A stretch of 64,000 nucleotides of DNA from a bacterium SCSIO 12844 (GTDB taxonomy: Bacteria > Pseudomonadota > Gammaproteobacteria > Francisellales > Francisellaceae). Below are positions 50,445 through 62,326 of the stretch, one piece after another; the stretch's first letter is position 1; the number at the start of each line of letters is the position of its first letter. The notes under the pieces are model-generated. The model saw only the letters and a list, made by a program, of their open reading frames with translations, ran no database searches and had not been told where the DNA came from. The stretch is from NCBI GenBank assembly GCA_024397935.1, contig CP073743.1, positions 434,001-498,000 of the forward strand, in the 5' to 3' direction. Both the position numbers and the translations under genes were made by a program.

Positions 50445-50523
50445 TATATTGTACTCCACTATTTATTTTAGTTTCGTACTAACTGTAGAAGGTAAAGCTA
50501 ATTTTGTAAAGGAAGTTGGTTGT

Positions 50524-51246
50524 TTATTGTGCAGTTGCTTGTTTTTGTTTACCAGAGATGATTTCGGTGCCTTTTTTAGCTAAGATAAACATTTGATGAA
50601 ATTCATCTTCACTAAAAGGAGCACCTTCTGCTGTACCTTGTATTTCAATGATATTGCTATTTTCACTCATAATCACATTCATATCAGTTTCAGCAGATGA
50701 ATCTTCAGAGTAGTCAAGATCAAGAATTGGAGTTTGATTGTAAATACCAACAGAGATTGCTGCAATATGCATTTTAAATGGTTTGGCGCCTTCTTTAAGT
50801 AAATTATTTTGTTTCATATAATCAATGGCATCAAATAATGCAACTGATGCGCCAGAGATTGCAGCTGTTCGTGTACCACCATCAGCTTGGATAACATCAC
50901 AGTCAATGGTAATGGTATAATCACCAAGTTGTGTTAAATCAATGGCGGCGCGTAACGAGCGACCAATTAAACGTTGAATTTCTTGAGTACGGCCTGATTG
51001 TTTACCGCGAGCTGCTTCGCGTTGCATTCTTTCATGGGTTGAGCGTGGTAGCATACCATATTCAGCGGTAATCCAACCTTGATCTGAGTCTTTTAGAAAC
51101 TTTGGTACGCCTTTAACAACAGAGGCATTACATAGTACCTTGGTATCACCAAATGAAATTAAAACAGAGCCTTCAGCGTGTTTGGTATAGTTTTTTTGGA
51201 TAGAAATTTCTCGTAGTTGATCGTTTTGTCTTTGACTTGGGCGCAT
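50524..51246 (-). CDS. rph: Ribonuclease PH
   Basis: 240 residues. [14 protein letters not shown] and [19 protein letters not shown] are diagnostic. A phosphorolytic 3'-5' exonuclease that trims tRNA and rRNA 3' ends. The length matches the full, active enzyme rather than the truncated form of E. coli K-12. Confidence 0.96.
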   Translation of the reverse strand: MRPSQRQNDQLREISIQKNYTKHAEGSVLISFGDTKVLCNASVVKGVPKFLKDSDQGWITAEYGMLPRSTHERMQREAARGKQSGRTQEIQRLIGRSLRAAIDLTQLGDYTITIDCDVIQADGGTRTAAISGASVALFDAIDYMKQNNLLKEGAKPFKMHIAAISVGIYNQTPILDLDYSEDSSAETDMNVIMSENSNIIEIQGTAEGAPFSEDEFHQMFILAKKGTEIISGKQKQATAQ

Positions 51247-51394
51247 GATTTTAGCCTTAATTTTTAAGGATTCATTTAAATTTAAACGATAGTATACGAT
51301 TTTATTAATAAAAATTTAAGTGCCAAGTTTAATTGATTATGGGATAATACTGCCCAGTGTAACTTAACTATAATGATAATAAAGAAGAATATTG

Positions 51395-51934
51395 ATGTCT
51401 TGGCAGTTTCAATTACCCAGTAATAATCCATTGTATATAAAATGGCTAAAAGAAACACAAAAATTAAGTGCTAGTCTTCGAGATGTATTTGAAAACTGGC
51501 ATATTCGATTATTATTTCAGGAAAAAGCATCATTAAATGTATCGGATCAGTACCTATTAAATGTAACATCTAATGAAAGTTGGCAACGTATGATTGTACA
51601 TTTAGATGATCAAACTCCATTAATTATTGGTCGAGTGGTTGTGCCAGAAATAACTTTTGAGCGTTATCAAGATCAATTATTAAATTTAAAAAAACGCTCT
51701 ATTGGTGATCAACTATTATTTATTGACCCTAAGATTAAACGTAGCCCATTTTTATTTAATGAGTTTTCAGTTCAAGAGCTTCAATTTAGCCAATTACCAG
51801 ATTGGTTGTTTGAGCAAGAGGATACAAGTGTAACTGCACGAAGCTCAATTTTTCATTTAAATGCAGAATACCCTTTAATGATTGAAGAGTATTTTTTAGC
51901 AAGTTTTTTTGAATCGTTAAAGGCAAATATATAA
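51395..51934 (+). CDS. ubiC: Chorismate pyruvate-lyase UbiC
   Basis: 179 residues from ATG 51395. GRVVVPEITF supplies the substrate-binding Arg (Arg76 in E. coli) and LMIEEYFLASFF near the end the catalytic Glu (Glu155). Converts chorismate to 4-hydroxybenzoate, the ring precursor of ubiquinone. Identity is diverged but the adjacent ubiA (one-base overlap, TAATG) makes the call secure. Confidence 0.87.
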   Translation: MSWQFQLPSNNPLYIKWLKETQKLSASLRDVFENWHIRLLFQEKASLNVSDQYLLNVTSNESWQRMIVHLDDQTPLIIGRVVVPEITFERYQDQLLNLKKRSIGDQLLFIDPKIKRSPFLFNEFSVQELQFSQLPDWLFEQEDTSVTARSSIFHLNAEYPLMIEEYFLASFFESLKANI

Positions 51935-52791
51935 TGGCAAAACTCAAAGCTTATTGCTTTTTAATGCGCCTACATCGCCCAATGCCTATTTTATTATTAC
52001 TATGGCCAACATATTGGTCATTATGGACAGCTTCAGGAGGTTATCCAGGCAGAAAAATATTGATTATTTTTACCTTAGGCGTTGTGATCGTTAGAACTTT
52101 AGGTTGTATTATTAATGATTTATCAGATAGAAAATATGATAGCCAAGTTAAGCGTACTGAGAAAAGGCCATTAACAACAGGTGAAGTTAAACCAAATGAG
52201 GCATGGATTCTATTTATTATATTGGGTTTAATTGCCTTTTTATTGGTCTTATTTTTAAATATTGAAACAATTTTTATGTCATTTGGTGCTTTAGCATTAA
52301 CCATTTTTTACCCTTTATGTAAGCGCTTTTTTTCATTGCCTCAATTGATTTTAGGTATGACATTTAACTATGGTATTTTAATGGCCTCAACAGCCATTTT
52401 AAAAACAATTACCCTAGAAGCATTTTTACTTTATTTGGCTTCAATTATTTGGACACTAGCCTATGATACAATTTATGCACTAGCAGATAAGCCCTATGAT
52501 ATTAAATTAAAGCTTAAATCATCAGCAGTAACTTTTGGTCGCTATGATATTGTCATGATTATTCTGTTACAGCAATTAAGTATTTTAGTCTTGTGCTTAT
52601 TTGGGTTTATTAGTCATTTTTCTTGGATTTTCTATCTTGGTTTGATTGTTTGTGAAGTTTTATTTTTCTTTCAATATCGCTTATATAAAAAGCGAGATAT
52701 TGCAAATGTTATTAAAGCATTTTCAGATAATCACTGGGTAGGTTTTGTGATATTTTTTGTAATTGTATTACAGTTTAGTTATACGCTTTGA
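51934..52791 (+). CDS. ubiA: 4-hydroxybenzoate octaprenyltransferase UbiA
   Basis: 285 residues, about 8-9 helices. First Asp-rich motif NDLSDRKYDSQVKRT with RPLTTGEV, second YALADKPYD. The enzyme prenylates 4-hydroxybenzoate in the inner membrane. The start overlaps the ubiC stop, so they are translationally coupled. The 3' end overlaps the convergent DUF457 gene by 13 bases. Confidence 0.95.
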   Translation: MAKLKAYCFLMRLHRPMPILLLLWPTYWSLWTASGGYPGRKILIIFTLGVVIVRTLGCIINDLSDRKYDSQVKRTEKRPLTTGEVKPNEAWILFIILGLIAFLLVLFLNIETIFMSFGALALTIFYPLCKRFFSLPQLILGMTFNYGILMASTAILKTITLEAFLLYLASIIWTLAYDTIYALADKPYDIKLKLKSSAVTFGRYDIVMIILLQQLSILVLCLFGFISHFSWIFYLGLIVCEVLFFFQYRLYKKRDIANVIKAFSDNHWVGFVIFFVIVLQFSYTL

Positions 52792-53507
52792 TGATTTTGT
52801 GTTTCTGAACGATAAGCTTTTGGATAAAGATTTTCTTTAATATGTGTGTAGATTTTACCTTCAGTCACTTGTGCTGTTAAACCATTTGTACTTGGCAATA
52901 TAAACCATAGAGCAATGATTAGTACATATAAAATAGCATACTGAATTAGGTGGGAAAAAGAAATTAGCTTAAATGCTGTACCGAAGGATTTTTTTAGTGT
53001 TACCCCTGAAAGATTAACACTATAGAGTTCATCAAGGATTAAATGAACGCAAAAGCCATAGAATAAAAATATACCGAAAACCCAAGATACTAAATTATTT
53101 CCGCTTAAATGATAGATGCTGAATATAAGTAACATGCTTAAAAAAATACCCATCGGGACTGAATGAAAAATTCCTCGGTGAATGGTGAGTTTTCTAAAGA
53201 TGTGAATAATACCATATCGAACCAGTAAAAAGGCAATAAACCAAGAGGAGATGCCGATAATAATACCAAGTTGGGGCATTAAAGAAAAAATAGCACAAAA
53301 ACCACTAATGGCAGCTAAAATACCAAAAATAATGCTAATTGAAGTTGAATGATCAGAGTCAACATCCGGCAGAAACCCACCAACCATGCCAATACCAATG
53401 GCAGTAATTGTTTCAATTGGGGTTAAAATACCACAAGCAGCGACTAAGCCACCAGCAATGACACTTGCAGATGCCGCAATAGTTAAATGTGTATGAAAAT
53501 TGGCCAT
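52779..53507 (-). CDS. DUF457 / YdjM-like membrane metal-dependent hydrolase
   Basis: 242 residues. GGFLPDVDSDHS, then HRGIFHS, then CVHLILDEL give the spaced His/Asp set of the DUF457 family, embedded among about six helices. Members are annotated as membrane-bound metal-dependent hydrolases; in E. coli, YdjM is SOS-controlled. Substrate unknown. Confidence 0.82.
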   Translation of the reverse strand: MANFHTHLTIAASASVIAGGLVAACGILTPIETITAIGIGMVGGFLPDVDSDHSTSISIIFGILAAISGFCAIFSLMPQLGIIIGISSWFIAFLLVRYGIIHIFRKLTIHRGIFHSVPMGIFLSMLLIFSIYHLSGNNLVSWVFGIFLFYGFCVHLILDELYSVNLSGVTLKKSFGTAFKLISFSHLIQYAILYVLIIALWFILPSTNGLTAQVTEGKIYTHIKENLYPKAYRSETQNHQSV

Positions 53508-53676
53508 GAGTTTGATTTATCTATATTTATTTGATTGTATTAAAGAGCATAACTAATATCGTTAAAAAGCTCTATTACTAAGTTAAATTATTTTTAATAA
53601 ACAAAAATTTAGCTTACATAGCGTGTCGGTGAGTTTGATGATGTATAAAAAAAATTAAAAAAAAATGTTTTGATGA

Positions 53677-53704
53677 CTTGAAAAGATTTGTTATGCCCTT
53701 ATAT
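53677..53704 (+). promoter_or_regulatory. Heat-shock (sigma-32) promoter of groESL
   Basis: CTTGAAA (53677-53683), 12-base spacer, CCCTTATAT (53696-53704), close to CTTGAAA-N(11-16)-CCCCATNT, about 90 bases before groES. TTGAAA could also serve as a sigma-70 -35. I see no CIRCE inverted repeat in the 286-base spacer. Confidence 0.7.
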
Positions 53705-53793
53705 AGGGATGTGCAAACAAATTAAATAAGCCAATTTTCTGGCTTAAAGATAGTTAATTAGTTTTAGATAAACACTCAAAAGGAGGAAATTAA

Positions 53794-54099
53794 ATGAGTA
53801 TTCGTCCATTACATGATCGCGTACTAGTGATACGTGCTGAAGAAGAAACAACAACAGCAGGTGGTTTAGTATTACCAGGTAGTGCTTCTGAAAAGCCAGT
53901 AACTGGTGAAGTCGTTGCGGTTGGTAACGGTAAAATCTTATCTGATGGTACAACACGTCCTTTAGATGTTAAAGTTGGTGATACTATTTTATTTGGTAAG
54001 TATTCAGGTACTGAAGTAAAGCTTGATGGCCAAGAATATCTAGTTATGCGTGAAGAAGATATTATGGGTGTTGTTGTTAAAGAAACAGCAAAAGCATAA
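53794..54099 (+). CDS. groES: Co-chaperonin GroES
   Basis: 101 residues. [10 protein letters not shown] at the start, the mobile loop [16 protein letters not shown], and [19 protein letters not shown]. Forms the heptameric lid on GroEL. AAGGAGG (53780-53786) is a strong ribosome site. Confidence 0.97.
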   Translation: MSIRPLHDRVLVIRAEEETTTAGGLVLPGSASEKPVTGEVVAVGNGKILSDGTTRPLDVKVGDTILFGKYSGTEVKLDGQEYLVMREEDIMGVVVKETAKA

Positions 54100-54122
54100 G
54101 TTTTAGAATTAATTAGTTTTAA

Positions 54123-55799
<1,677 letters not shown>

Positions 55800-55841
55800 G
55801 CCTTTTTCTTAAGCTTCTTATTTTTTAAGAATAAACTTAAT

Positions 55842-55873
55842 AAAAGCCTGTATTTTATGCAGGCTTTTTTTTT
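55842..55873 (+). terminator. Rho-independent terminator of groESL
   Basis: AAAGCCTG pairs with CAGGCTTT over a short loop, followed by a run of T (55865-55873). The clearest intrinsic terminator in the window. Confidence 0.88.
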
Positions 55874-55953
55874 GCCTTTTATATAAGAAGTCTTTAAACT
55901 TGATTGACTATTTAGAAAAAATTTAAAATCTAATTTATCTTAAGGATTTATAC

Positions 55954-56874
55954 ATGAATGAAATGCAAAGTATTTGGCATAATGGCGCTTTAGTTCCATG
56001 GCAAGAATGTAAGGTACATATTCTAACGCATGGGCTACATTATGGCAGCGGTATTTTTGAAGGTATTCGTGCTTATCAAACTGATCAAGGCCCAGCTATT
56101 TTTAAGTTACAAGAGCATATGGCGCGTTTTATTTATTCTGCTAATGCGTTGGGTATGAAACTACCTTATACGCAGAAAGAATTAGAAGATGCAGTTTGTT
56201 TAACCGTTCAGTCAAATCACTTAGAATCAGGTTATATTCGCCCTGTTGCATTTTATGGTTATGATGAGTTAGGTGTTGTGCCTGCAAAAAATTCACCAAT
56301 CGATGTTGCCGTTGCCTGCTGGCCATGGGGTAAATATTTAGCCAGTGACCTAATTGATGTTGAAATTAGTCAGTATATTAGAATACACCCTAAATCAACC
56401 ATTGCTGATGCAAAAATTTGTGGTCACTATGTTAATAGCTTATTATCTAAACTTGCATCAAATCAAGCAAAGTATCATGAAGTGTTAATGCTAGATGCCG
56501 ATGGCTTTGTTGCTGAAATGTCAGCATCAAATGTCTTTATTGTTAAAAATAATAAAGTCTATACAACAGAAGAAGGTACCATTTTAGTTGGTATTACGCG
56601 TAATGTTGTCATTGATATTTTAAAATCTAAAGGTTATGAGGTAATTGAAACAAAATTCACACCTAACGAAATCATTGATGCTGATGAAGCCTTTGTTTGT
56701 GGGACAGCAGTTGAAGTTGTTTCAATGAAAAGCTTAAATGATCAGTTAATTAATCATGGTCAAATAGGCAAGGTAACAGAATTAGTTAAAGAGGCCTATC
56801 ACCGAATCGTTACAGGTAAAGATGAAAGTTATCAAGATTCATTAACCTTAGTAAGTGAATATTCTACCACATAG
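55954..56874 (+). CDS. ilvE: Branched-chain amino acid aminotransferase
   Basis: 306 residues, class IV PLP fold. HGLHYGSGIFEGIRAY at 26-41, PLP lysine Lys154 in ADAKICGHYVNS (E. coli Lys159), and EMSASNVFIV. Transfers amino groups to make leucine, isoleucine and valine. GTLxx-type motif near ILVGITRN completes the site. It stands alone, without other ilv genes. Confidence 0.94.
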   Translation: MNEMQSIWHNGALVPWQECKVHILTHGLHYGSGIFEGIRAYQTDQGPAIFKLQEHMARFIYSANALGMKLPYTQKELEDAVCLTVQSNHLESGYIRPVAFYGYDELGVVPAKNSPIDVAVACWPWGKYLASDLIDVEISQYIRIHPKSTIADAKICGHYVNSLLSKLASNQAKYHEVLMLDADGFVAEMSASNVFIVKNNKVYTTEEGTILVGITRNVVIDILKSKGYEVIETKFTPNEIIDADEAFVCGTAVEVVSMKSLNDQLINHGQIGKVTELVKEAYHRIVTGKDESYQDSLTLVSEYSTT

Positions 56875-56991
56875 CAATTTAGTTCTATTTTTATCATAAA
56901 ATATCAATGCCATGATGGATAAATTAATAATAGCTTCCTAGACTTATATAAATCAAAATTGGTTTCAAGTAATCTAGGAGTGTTTTTTAGT

Positions 56992-57435
56992 ATGAAAAAT
57001 ATAATTATACTATCTGCATTAAGTGTTTTATTCAGTGTGTCAGTTAGTAGCTTTGCTGCATTTGGCGTTAATACAGGTGTAAGTACAGATACGGCAAGCC
57101 AAGCATTAAGTTCTAAAGCTTCAGTTGGTGATACAAAAGATATTAATGAGATTATTAATCTTAATATTAATGATCAAAGTGATCAGGTGATGTGGAGTAA
57201 TTTTGTTAAAAACTGTATGTTACCTGATTTATCTCATGATCAAATTGCTTCTTTAGCAACAGGTGGCGTAAGTGGTATAAATAAATTTTTAACAAGCTTC
57301 ACACCGCAACAAAGCGCAATGACCATGGCATATAATAAGCTTGTATCTTGCCCTGATGCAAAACCAGCAGCAAAAAAATTGCTTGAAAAACTATCAACAG
57401 CCCAAGTGACAAAATCAAAATCATCGCTTTGGTAA
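56992..57435 (+). CDS. Small secreted protein of unknown function
   Basis: 147 residues from ATG 56992 (AGGAG at 56976-56980). Signal peptide of about 21 residues (MKNIIILSALSVLFSVSV, then SSFAA). The mature part is about 125 residues, with two cysteines (one in KNCMLPDL, one in VSCPDA), which could form a disulfide in the periplasm. No family recognised. Confidence 0.65.
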   Translation: MKNIIILSALSVLFSVSVSSFAAFGVNTGVSTDTASQALSSKASVGDTKDINEIINLNINDQSDQVMWSNFVKNCMLPDLSHDQIASLATGGVSGINKFLTSFTPQQSAMTMAYNKLVSCPDAKPAAKKLLEKLSTAQVTKSKSSLW

Positions 57436-57498
57436 AAGGCTAGTACTTAATAGCGCAATCAGTTAAACTTCTATTTATTATTACTAGATTATATAATT

Positions 57499-57879
57499 GT
57501 GTGGATGCGTCAAAAAGATAATATCAATTTAATATCTATAGTTCTATGGCTTTTTATAAGCTGTATTATCTTGGGATTTTTAGATATGATCTCATCTAAT
57601 AGTATTGTTGATGCAGCTGCGAATTTTTATATTAGTGATATGATTGCTTATCTTATTTTTGCAACACTAATACTTTTGTTAAAAATGGGTTATACATGGG
57701 CTAAATATGCGTATGTGATTTTCTTATTTTTTTGGTTTATTATTCTATTTTCTTTATTAATTCCTTATTTTAATCATACAGTTAACTTAATGTTAATTGG
57801 TTTGCAGATTGTATTAAATTTATTAGGCGTTTTTATTTTATTCCAAAGCCAAAGTAATACCACTCATTCATGTATATAA
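57499..57879 (+). CDS. Small multi-pass membrane protein, unknown
   Basis: Up to 126 residues; the start may be GTG 57499 or ATG 57505, and no good ribosome site decides it. Three to four hydrophobic segments (about 12-32, 45-62, 70-92 and 95-115). No motif seen. It sits between the secreted protein and the hut genes on the same strand. Confidence 0.5.
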   Translation: MWMRQKDNINLISIVLWLFISCIILGFLDMISSNSIVDAAANFYISDMIAYLIFATLILLLKMGYTWAKYAYVIFLFFWFIILFSLLIPYFNHTVNLMLIGLQIVLNLLGVFILFQSQSNTTHSCI

Positions 57880-57968
57880 GTTAAATTTAGATTGAAATTG
57901 CCTTTCATAAAAGGCTGTGGTAGCGTAAAAACTATTCTATTTAAAGGACTTTAAGGCAGGAATGCAGA

Positions 57969-58907
57969 TTGTATCGTATGACAGATAAACGCAGTCTATG
58001 GCAAGGGCGTTCTGATATAAGCAAGCATGAATATATCTATCAAATTGTTCAGCAATTATCAATTGATCAATTAAAGCCAACTTCTGGCTTTGGTTTAATT
58101 GGTTTTGCATCTGATGAAGGTGTTCGGCGAAATTTAGGTAGAGTTGGTGCAAAAGAAGGCCCTGATGCACTAAGGCGAGCATTAGCATCAATTGCATTAA
58201 AAAAAGAGATGAGCTTATATGATTTAGGGGATGTGTTATGCTTAGATGGTGATTTAGAAAAAGCGCAGAGTCAATTAGCAGCATCGGTTAAATCAATCAT
58301 TGAAAATGGCTTGATGCCGGTTGTCTTAGGTGGTGGGCATGAGACAGCTTGGGGGCATTTTCTAGGTATTGATCAGGCTTATGCATCCAAAGAAGAGGTT
58401 GCGATTATTAATTTTGATGCACACCTAGATTTAAGAGCATTAATTGATAATAAATATGCCTCTTCAGGTACGCCGTTTTATCAGATTTCAGAGTATTTAA
58501 AATCAATGGATAGGCCATTTCATTATTACTGTGCAGGTGTACAGCCATTTGCAAATACCAAGACATTATTTGATTATGCAAATGATCATCAAGTTAATAT
58601 TTATTTGGCAGAAGAGATTAATCAAAATCCTTATAATTTGGGTTTTATCAAAAATATAATTGAGAAGCATAATAAAATTTATGTCTCAGTCTGCTTGGAT
58701 GTGTTTCAGGCAGCTATAGCACCTGGCGTTAGTGCGCCACAAGCATTAGGCATTAACTTAACTTATGTTTTAGAAGCATTAAAATTATTGGCTCAATCTA
58801 ATGCTGTCGTGGGAGTTGATATAGTTGAATTATCACCACGTTATGATATTGATTGCCAAAGCGCTAAATTAGCAGCTAGCCTATTAAGTACTTTTTTACA
58901 GACCTAA
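57969..58907 (+). CDS. hutG: Formimidoylglutamase
   Basis: 312 residues with a TTG start at 57969 (AGGA at 57958-57961, spacing 7), or 309 from the ATG at 57978, which lacks a well-placed ribosome site. Ureohydrolase metal motifs: GGGHETAWGH, NFDAHLDLR, and SVCLDVFQ in place of the usual S-x-D-x-D-x, which keeps one Asp. LWQGRSD near the start is typical of HutG. Splits formimidoyl-glutamate to glutamate and formamide, the last step of histidine degradation. First gene of the hut group. Confidence 0.9.
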   Translation: MYRMTDKRSLWQGRSDISKHEYIYQIVQQLSIDQLKPTSGFGLIGFASDEGVRRNLGRVGAKEGPDALRRALASIALKKEMSLYDLGDVLCLDGDLEKAQSQLAASVKSIIENGLMPVVLGGGHETAWGHFLGIDQAYASKEEVAIINFDAHLDLRALIDNKYASSGTPFYQISEYLKSMDRPFHYYCAGVQPFANTKTLFDYANDHQVNIYLAEEINQNPYNLGFIKNIIEKHNKIYVSVCLDVFQAAIAPGVSAPQALGINLTYVLEALKLLAQSNAVVGVDIVELSPRYDIDCQSAKLAASLLSTFLQT

Positions 58908-58978
58908 TGAGTATTAAGTCTTTTAAATATTTAAAAAGAAACAATTTATATTAATTAACTTTAGGAGTTTTAAGATAA

Positions 58979-60676
58979 ATGGATGAAGTAGTGGAATCAA
59001 ATTATCAAAGTCAAGATAAGCATGCGCCATATACAGTTAAGGCGCCAACAGGTAGCTCATTACAATGTAAAAGTTGGCAAACAGAGGCAGCACTTAGAAT
59101 GTTGATGAATAACTTAGATCCAAGTGTTGCTGAATATCCAGAGCAACTAGTTGTCTATGGTGGGATTGGAAAAGCAGCAAGAAATTGGCCCTGTTTTAAT
59201 AAAATTGTTGAAACTTTGAAATCATTAGAGTCTGATCAAACATTATTAATTCAATCTGGAAAACCAGTCGGTGTATTTACTACAACTGAAGATAGCCCAA
59301 GAGTATTAATTGCCAATTCAAATTTAGTACCACATTGGGCAAATTGGCAGCACTTTCATAAACTTGATCAAGCAGGTTTAATGATGTATGGCCAAATGAC
59401 GGCAGGCTCTTGGATTTATATTGGCTCACAAGGTATTGTCCAGGGAACTTTTGAAACATTTGTTGAAATGGCAAGACAACATTATCAGGGTGATCTAGCA
59501 GGAAAATGGATACTAACTGCAGGTCTAGGTGGTATGGGTGGAGCACAACCATTAGCAGCAGTATTAGCAGGCGCCTCTGTTTTAGTAGTTGAGTGTGACC
59601 CATCACGAATAGATTTCCGCCTAAAGACAAAATATTTAGATTATAAAGCAGATAATCTTGATCATGCTTTGGAATTAATTGAAACAGCAAAAAATGAAAA
59701 ACGCGCAATTTCTGTTGGTTTATTAGGCAATCAAGCTGAAATTTTACCAGAACTTGTAAAGCGTGATGTTCGCCCTGATGCAGTTACCGATCAAACCAGT
59801 GCACATGATCCATTAAATGGTTATTTGCCAATTGGCTGGAGCTTAGAGAAAGCAAAAACAATGCGTCAAAGTGAGCCTGAAACAGTGATTAAGGCAGCAA
59901 AAGAATCAATGGCTATCCATGTTCAAGCGATGTGTGATTTAGCATCATTAGGCATTCCTACATTTGACTATGGTAATAATATTCGTCAAATGGCCTATGA
60001 AGCTGGATGTAAAAACGCCTTTGATTTTCCGGGCTTTGTGCCAGCTTATATTCGGCCATTATTCTGTCAAGGCATTGGCCCATTTCGCTGGGTAGCATTA
60101 TCTGGAGATCCTGAAGATATCTATAAAACAGATCAGAAAGTAAAAGAATTATTACCTGATGATAAACATTTGCACCGTTGGTTGGATATGGCCAAATCGC
60201 GAATTCAATTTCAAGGCTTACCTGCAAGAATATGCTGGGTTGGTTTAGGTGATCGTGCAAAGCTTGGTGTTGCATTTAATGAGATGGTTAAATCTGGAGA
60301 ATTAAAGGCGCCTATTGTTATTGGTCGTGATCATTTAGATTCAGGCTCTGTTGCCAGCCCCAATCGAGAAACTGAAGCTATGATGGATGGTTCTGATGCG
60401 GTATCAGACTGGCCTTTATTAAATGCACTATTAAATACAGCTTCAGGTGCAACTTGGGTAAGCTTGCATCATGGTGGTGGTGTTGGTATGGGCTTTTCAC
60501 AACATGCTGGCATGGTAATTGTTGCAGATGGTACAGATAAAGCAAAAGCCAAACTAAACCGTGTATTAACAAATGATCCAGCGACAGGTGTTATGCGTCA
60601 CGCAGATAGCGGTTATCAAAAAGCTATCGACTGTGCAAAAGAACACAACCTAAATTTACCGATGATTAATGAATAA
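58979..60676 (+). CDS. hutU: Urocanate hydratase
   Basis: 565 residues. NAD+-binding glycine stretch [13 protein letters not shown] near residue 181, and the conserved C-terminal [19 protein letters not shown]. Converts urocanate to imidazolone propionate. Separated from hutG by 71 bases; TAGGAG at 58961-58966. Confidence 0.97.
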   Translation: MDEVVESNYQSQDKHAPYTVKAPTGSSLQCKSWQTEAALRMLMNNLDPSVAEYPEQLVVYGGIGKAARNWPCFNKIVETLKSLESDQTLLIQSGKPVGVFTTTEDSPRVLIANSNLVPHWANWQHFHKLDQAGLMMYGQMTAGSWIYIGSQGIVQGTFETFVEMARQHYQGDLAGKWILTAGLGGMGGAQPLAAVLAGASVLVVECDPSRIDFRLKTKYLDYKADNLDHALELIETAKNEKRAISVGLLGNQAEILPELVKRDVRPDAVTDQTSAHDPLNGYLPIGWSLEKAKTMRQSEPETVIKAAKESMAIHVQAMCDLASLGIPTFDYGNNIRQMAYEAGCKNAFDFPGFVPAYIRPLFCQGIGPFRWVALSGDPEDIYKTDQKVKELLPDDKHLHRWLDMAKSRIQFQGLPARICWVGLGDRAKLGVAFNEMVKSGELKAPIVIGRDHLDSGSVASPNRETEAMMDGSDAVSDWPLLNALLNTASGATWVSLHHGGGVGMGFSQHAGMVIVADGTDKAKAKLNRVLTNDPATGVMRHADSGYQKAIDCAKEHNLNLPMINE

Positions 60677-60799
60677 CGTGATAGGTGGTGATGTATGGAT
60701 ACAGTAGAATTTAAAGAAGAGATTAATACGTTTGAAAAAGTAATTGAAAAAAAAGAGAAAATAGCTAGTGGAATAGATCAATCATTGGGTGAGGATAGT

Positions 60800-62326
60800 A
60801 TGCTGCCATTTATATTAATTCCAGGAAGTTTAGATCTTGAGAGTATTCGACATTTGATTCAAAATGATCGTAAAATAAAACTTGCAGATAGTGCTTATCA
60901 TGCAATTGATCGTTCCTATCAAATATTACAAGAATTAATTTCTCAAGGTAAAACAATCTATGGTGTTAATACAGGTTTTGGCCTATTAGCGAATAAAAAA
61001 ATAGAAAAAGAAGAGCTAAAGCGTTTACAAAAGCGTTTGATTTTATCGCATGCTGCTGGTGTTGGTAAAATGCTAGATACAGACACAGTTAAATTAATAC
61101 TCTTATTAAAAATTAATAGTCTTGCCCAAGGTTATTCAGGTGTTTCGCGTAAATTAATTGATCGCTTAGTCTTTTTTTATAATCAGAAAGTATTCCCTGA
61201 AATTCCATCTCAAGGCTCAGTTGGTGCTTCAGGAGATTTAGCACCATTAGCGCACTTATCATTACCATTATTAGGTGAAGGGCGTGTTAATTACCAAGGA
61301 AAAATCGTTTCAGCATCAAATGCATTAGCTAGTATGGATATAGAGCCACTTCAACTAGAAGAAAAAGAAGGTTTAGCATTAATTAATGGTACTCAAGCTT
61401 CAACAGCTATTGCTTTAACAGGATTATTAAAGGCACAAAAGAATTTTGCAATTGCAACGATTTCAGGTACCTTATCGCTTGATGCTGTTGCAGGTAGTAT
61501 TCGCCCATTTCATCCAACGATTGCAAGAATGAAAAAATCACAAGGGCAAATGGTTTTCTCTCATGCAGTGTTTAAATTAATTGAAGGCAGTGAAATTTTA
61601 CTTTCTCATCAAAATGAATGTAATAAAGTACAAGATCCTTATTCAATCCGTTGTCAGCCCCAAGTTATGGGTGCAATCTGGCAACAAATTAAGCATGCTG
61701 AAGATAGTTTAATTAATGAAGCAAATGCAGTTTCTGATAACCCTTTAATTATTCCAGATACAAAAGAGGTTATCTCAGGTGGTAATTTTCATGCAGAATC
61801 AGCAGCTTTAAGTGCAGATCAAGTAGCAATTGCTGTATGTGAAATTGGTTCAATTGCAGAACGTCGAATCGCACTTTTAACTGATAAAGCTTTTAGTGGG
61901 CTGCCCGCATTTTTAGTTAAAGATGCTGGCTTAAACTCAGGATTTATGATCGCACATGTAACAGCTTCTGCCTTAGCCAGTGAAAATAAAACACATGCAC
62001 ACCCAGCCTCTGTTGATTCATTGCCAACCTCAGCCAATCAAGAAGATCATGTTTCTATGGCAACGTTTGCCGCAATGAAGTTAAATCAGATTTGTGATAA
62101 TGTTTTACAGATTTTAGCGATTGAAACCTTAGCTGCATGCCAAGGAATTGATTTTAGATCGCCATTGAAGTCATCTGATAAATTAATGGGTTATTATATG
62201 CGGATAAGGCGTGAGGTATCTTTTTATGAAAAGGATCGCTTATTTGCAGATGACATTGCTAAGATTGCTAAATTAATTAGTCAGATTGCTTATTATGGTG
62301 AGATGTATCATGATCTCTTCTCTTGA
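60800..62326 (+). CDS. hutH: Histidine ammonia-lyase
   Basis: 508 residues from ATG 60800 (GGTGAGG just upstream). The Ala-Ser-Gly that forms the MIO cofactor falls at 143-145 in GSVGASGDLAPLAHL, as in Pseudomonas HutH (Ser143). An in-frame ATG at 60695 would add 35 charged residues absent from the usual enzyme; it also has an AGGTGG before it, so the longer form (543 residues) cannot be excluded. Deaminates histidine to urocanate. hutI overlaps its end. Confidence 0.95.
   Translation: MLPFILIPGSLDLESIRHLIQNDRKIKLADSAYHAIDRSYQILQELISQGKTIYGVNTGFGLLANKKIEKEELKRLQKRLILSHAAGVGKMLDTDTVKLILLLKINSLAQGYSGVSRKLIDRLVFFYNQKVFPEIPSQGSVGASGDLAPLAHLSLPLLGEGRVNYQGKIVSASNALASMDIEPLQLEEKEGLALINGTQASTAIALTGLLKAQKNFAIATISGTLSLDAVAGSIRPFHPTIARMKKSQGQMVFSHAVFKLIEGSEILLSHQNECNKVQDPYSIRCQPQVMGAIWQQIKHAEDSLINEANAVSDNPLIIPDTKEVISGGNFHAESAALSADQVAIAVCEIGSIAERRIALLTDKAFSGLPAFLVKDAGLNSGFMIAHVTASALASENKTHAHPASVDSLPTSANQEDHVSMATFAAMKLNQICDNVLQILAIETLAACQGIDFRSPLKSSDKLMGYYMRIRREVSFYEKDRLFADDIAKIAKLISQIAYYGEMYHDLFS

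Noticed and set aside
57900..57915. Hairpin GCCTTT-CATA-AAAGGC before hutG as a terminator
   Set aside because: The 6-bp stem has no T-run after it on the plus strand, and similar short stems are expected by chance in this composition.
60695..60799. 35-residue N-terminal extension of HutH
   Set aside because: Not fully excluded, since a ribosome site is present, but the start at 60800 gives the usual length and puts the MIO Ala-Ser-Gly at 143-145 as in characterised enzymes.
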